Assembly: GCA_020845495.1 (NCBI GenBank)
Contig: JADLFM010000147.1
Location: 1-16,504, forward strand
Length of the DNA stretch: 16,504 nucleotides
Direction: 5' to 3'
Source: Chloroflexota bacterium
GTDB taxonomy: Bacteria; Chloroflexota; UBA6077; JACCZL01
Part shown: piece after piece, positions 15,175 through 16,504 of the stretch
Layout: each line of letters starts with the position of its first letter
How positions within the stretch are numbered: position 1 is the stretch's first letter
Position numbers and translations under genes: made by a program
Notes under the pieces: model-generated
The model's database searches: none
What the model saw: the letters and a program-made list of their open reading frames with translations, nothing else
What the model was told of the DNA's origin: nothing

Positions 15175-16347
15175 ATGGAGACGGACGTACGGACGAGCCT
15201 GTGGGAGCCGTTTGCGACGCTAACGGACCCGCGCCGCGACCATCTGAAGGAGCATCGGTTGGTCGATATCCTGACGATCGCCCTGTGCGGGGTGATCTGC
15301 GGGGCTGACAGCTGGTCGGCGATCGAGACCTTTGGCCGCGAGAAGGTCGACTGGCTACGCACGTTCCTGGCGCTTCCGAGTGGCATCCCCTCGCATGACA
15401 CGTTCGGCCGGGTGTTCGCCCGGCTCGATCCCGAGGAGGTCCGTCGTTGCTTTCTGACCTGGGTGCGCGCCGTCGTCGGCGAGCCGGAGCCGGCGGTGGT
15501 AGCGGAGCCACCGGTGGTGGCGATCGATGGCAAGACGCTCCGTCGGTCGCACGATCGACGCGCCGGGAAGGAGGCGCTGCATCTGGTCAGTGCCTGGGCA
15601 ACGACCAGCGGGCTGGTGGTGGGGCAGGTCGCCACCGACGCGAAGTCGAACGAGATCACCGCGATCCCGGTGCTGCTGAAACTGCTCGATCTCGAAGGCG
15701 CCGTCGTCACCACCGACGCGATGGGCTGCCAGACCGCCATCGCCGCACAGATCGTCGAGCAGCAGGCCGACTACGTCCTGGCTCTCAAGGACAATCACCC
15801 CACCCTGCATGAGCGGGTCCGCCAGACGTTCGCCGACGCCGACCAAGCAGCCGGCACCACGCTGCCGCTGGGCGACCTGCGCGCGGACGTCACCATCACC
15901 AAGGGGCACGGACGCATTGAGGAGCGACGCTGTCGGGCCATCGACGACCCGGCCTACCTCGCCTACATCGACCCGGAACGCGCGTGGCCGAACCTCAAGA
16001 GCGTCGTCTGCATCGAGTCTACTCGCCGCGTTGGTGACTCCGTCTCGCTCGAACTGCGCCACTACCTCTCGAGCCTTCCGGCCGACGCCAAAGCGCTCAA
16101 CACCGCCATTCGCCGTCACTGGGGCATCGAGAATCGCCTCCATTGGGTCCTCGATGTCGCCTTCCGCGAGGACGACAGCCGCGTCAGGGTCGACCATGCC
16201 CCCGAGAACTTCGCAATCCTGCGCCATCTCGCGCTCAATCTGCTCAGACAGGACCGCTCCTCGAAGGGCAGCATCCCCACCAAACGTTTCCGCGCCGCCC
16301 TCAACGACCGCTATCTCCGCTCACTCCTGGATGGTTTGAGCGCCTGA
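15175..16347 (+). CDS. ISAs1-family DDE transposase
   Basis: This DDE transposase of 390 residues catalyses cut-and-join of the element ends. The N-terminal family region includes FATLTDPRRDHLKEHRLVDI and WSAIETFG. The DDE core has VVAIDGKTLRRS (first Asp, about D118), VVTTDAMGCQ (second Asp, about D181) and HWGIENRLHWVLDVAF (Glu, about E319), followed by the REDDSRVR block usual in ISAs1. Length and residue order match intact members and there is no frameshift. The ATG at 15175 has a G-rich stretch upstream; an in-frame GTG at 15145 would add ten residues and cannot be excluded. The stop codon lies three bases before the right inverted repeat. Confidence 0.95.
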   Translation: METDVRTSLWEPFATLTDPRRDHLKEHRLVDILTIALCGVICGADSWSAIETFGREKVDWLRTFLALPSGIPSHDTFGRVFARLDPEEVRRCFLTWVRAVVGEPEPAVVAEPPVVAIDGKTLRRSHDRRAGKEALHLVSAWATTSGLVVGQVATDAKSNEITAIPVLLKLLDLEGAVVTTDAMGCQTAIAAQIVEQQADYVLALKDNHPTLHERVRQTFADADQAAGTTLPLGDLRADVTITKGHGRIEERRCRAIDDPAYLAYIDPERAWPNLKSVVCIESTRRVGDSVSLELRHYLSSLPADAKALNTAIRRHWGIENRLHWVLDVAFREDDSRVRVDHAPENFAILRHLALNLLRQDRSSKGSIPTKRFRAALNDRYLRSLLDGLSA

Positions 16348-16350
16348 TCG

Positions 16351-16368
16351 GGTAATGCGATAGCCCTG
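16351..16368 (-). repeat. Right terminal inverted repeat of the ISAs1-type element
   Basis: Read on the minus strand this is CAGGGCTATCGCATTACC, pairing with 15087-15104 with one mismatch. It begins three bases after the transposase stop codon. Confidence 0.93.
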
Positions 16369-16378
16369 GCTCGCACGG
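16369..16378. repeat. Target-site duplication, right copy
   Basis: GCTCGCACGG directly follows the right inverted repeat and is identical to 15077-15086. Confidence 0.93.
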
Positions 16379-16433
16379 GGCGTGACTCACTTCCGTAAAC
16401 GAGAGAGCCGGGGTATCGTGCAAAGGATGCAGA

Positions 16434-16461
16434 GGCCGTCGGCGTAGAGGCGCCGACGGCC
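16434..16461 (+). promoter_or_regulatory. Strong leader hairpin just before a ribosome-binding site
   Basis: GGCCGTCGGCG and its exact complement form an 11-bp stem around a 6-nt loop (TAGAGG). The stem ends on the base before GGAGAGG (16462-16468), the likely Shine-Dalgarno of the following gene. It may protect the mRNA, modulate translation or act as an attenuator. There is no T-tract. Confidence 0.55.
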
Positions 16462-16477
16462 GGAGAGGACGTGCCGC

Positions 16478-16504
16478 ATGAACCGGCCCATCCCCGAGGA
16501 GATC
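16478..16504 (+). CDS. Start of an unidentified gene (nine codons, runs off the window)
   Basis: The ATG at 16478 is preceded by GGAGAGG with a nine-base gap, a textbook ribosome-binding site. The visible product is MNRPIPEEI, too short to identify. The fresh insertion sequence ends only about 100 bp upstream, so the gene's promoter must lie in that gap, within the element, or have been displaced by it. Confidence 0.55.

Larger units (their letters stand above)
15087..16368 (+). mobile_element. Complete ISAs1-family insertion sequence
   Basis: The element is 1282 bp with 18-bp terminal inverted repeats, a single transposase gene filling most of its length, and a perfect 10-bp target duplication (GCTCGCACGG) on both sides. 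All parts needed for transposition appear intact, which indicates a recent insertion. It landed between the leader region of the minus-strand envelope series and a plus-strand gene that starts about 100 bp to its right. Removing the element and one duplication restores a continuous intergenic sequence. Confidence 0.93.

Overview
The window is a GC-rich (roughly two-thirds G+C by eye) bacterial chromosome segment. A tRNA-Tyr, tRNA-Thr, tuf order lies at the left edge. The rest is a cell-envelope/polysaccharide neighbourhood with secreted proteins of unfamiliar type. The EF-Tu N-terminus and the style of the secreted proteins suggest Chloroflexota (Thermomicrobia-like), but this is inference from memory and cannot be proved from this window.

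Layout. (1) 1-526, minus strand: tRNA-Tyr(GTA), tRNA-Thr(GGT), an intrinsic-terminator-like hairpin, then the start of tuf, which runs off the left edge. (2) 752-4334, plus strand: UDP-glucose 6-dehydrogenase followed by a hairpin terminator, then a secreted six-bladed kelch protein that ends in a small two-cysteine domain (CGxWPTFVGGG). (3) 4522-5553, minus strand: a UPF0104-type flippase-like membrane protein with its own terminator. (4) 5554-7579: a gene-poor stretch with one small Cys-containing protein (plus) and one XRE-type regulator (minus). (5) 7879-14433, minus strand, in transcription order: a NusG/RfaH-type specialised elongation factor, a long GC-rich hairpin, a SIS-domain sugar isomerase, a scar holding a truncated IS630-type transposase, a membrane-anchored protein of unknown function, a translationally coupled secreted protein carrying a second CGxWPTFVGGG domain, and a family 2 glycosyltransferase. 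(6) 15077-16378: an intact ISAs1-type insertion sequence with nearly perfect terminal repeats and a perfect 10-bp target duplication. (7) 16478 to the end: the first nine codons of a plus-strand gene behind a strong leader hairpin.

How the genes may work together. UDP-glucuronate supply (Ugd), a GT2 glycosyltransferase, a flippase-like membrane protein, a sugar-phosphate isomerase and a specialised NusG paralogue together suggest surface-polysaccharide or glycolipid synthesis, with secreted proteins made alongside. The most interesting material is the pair of homologous C...CGxWPTFVGGG domains on two otherwise different secreted proteins, and the coupled pair of uncharacterised exported proteins at 8915-11550. 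No CRISPR array, rRNA or recognisable defence system is present.
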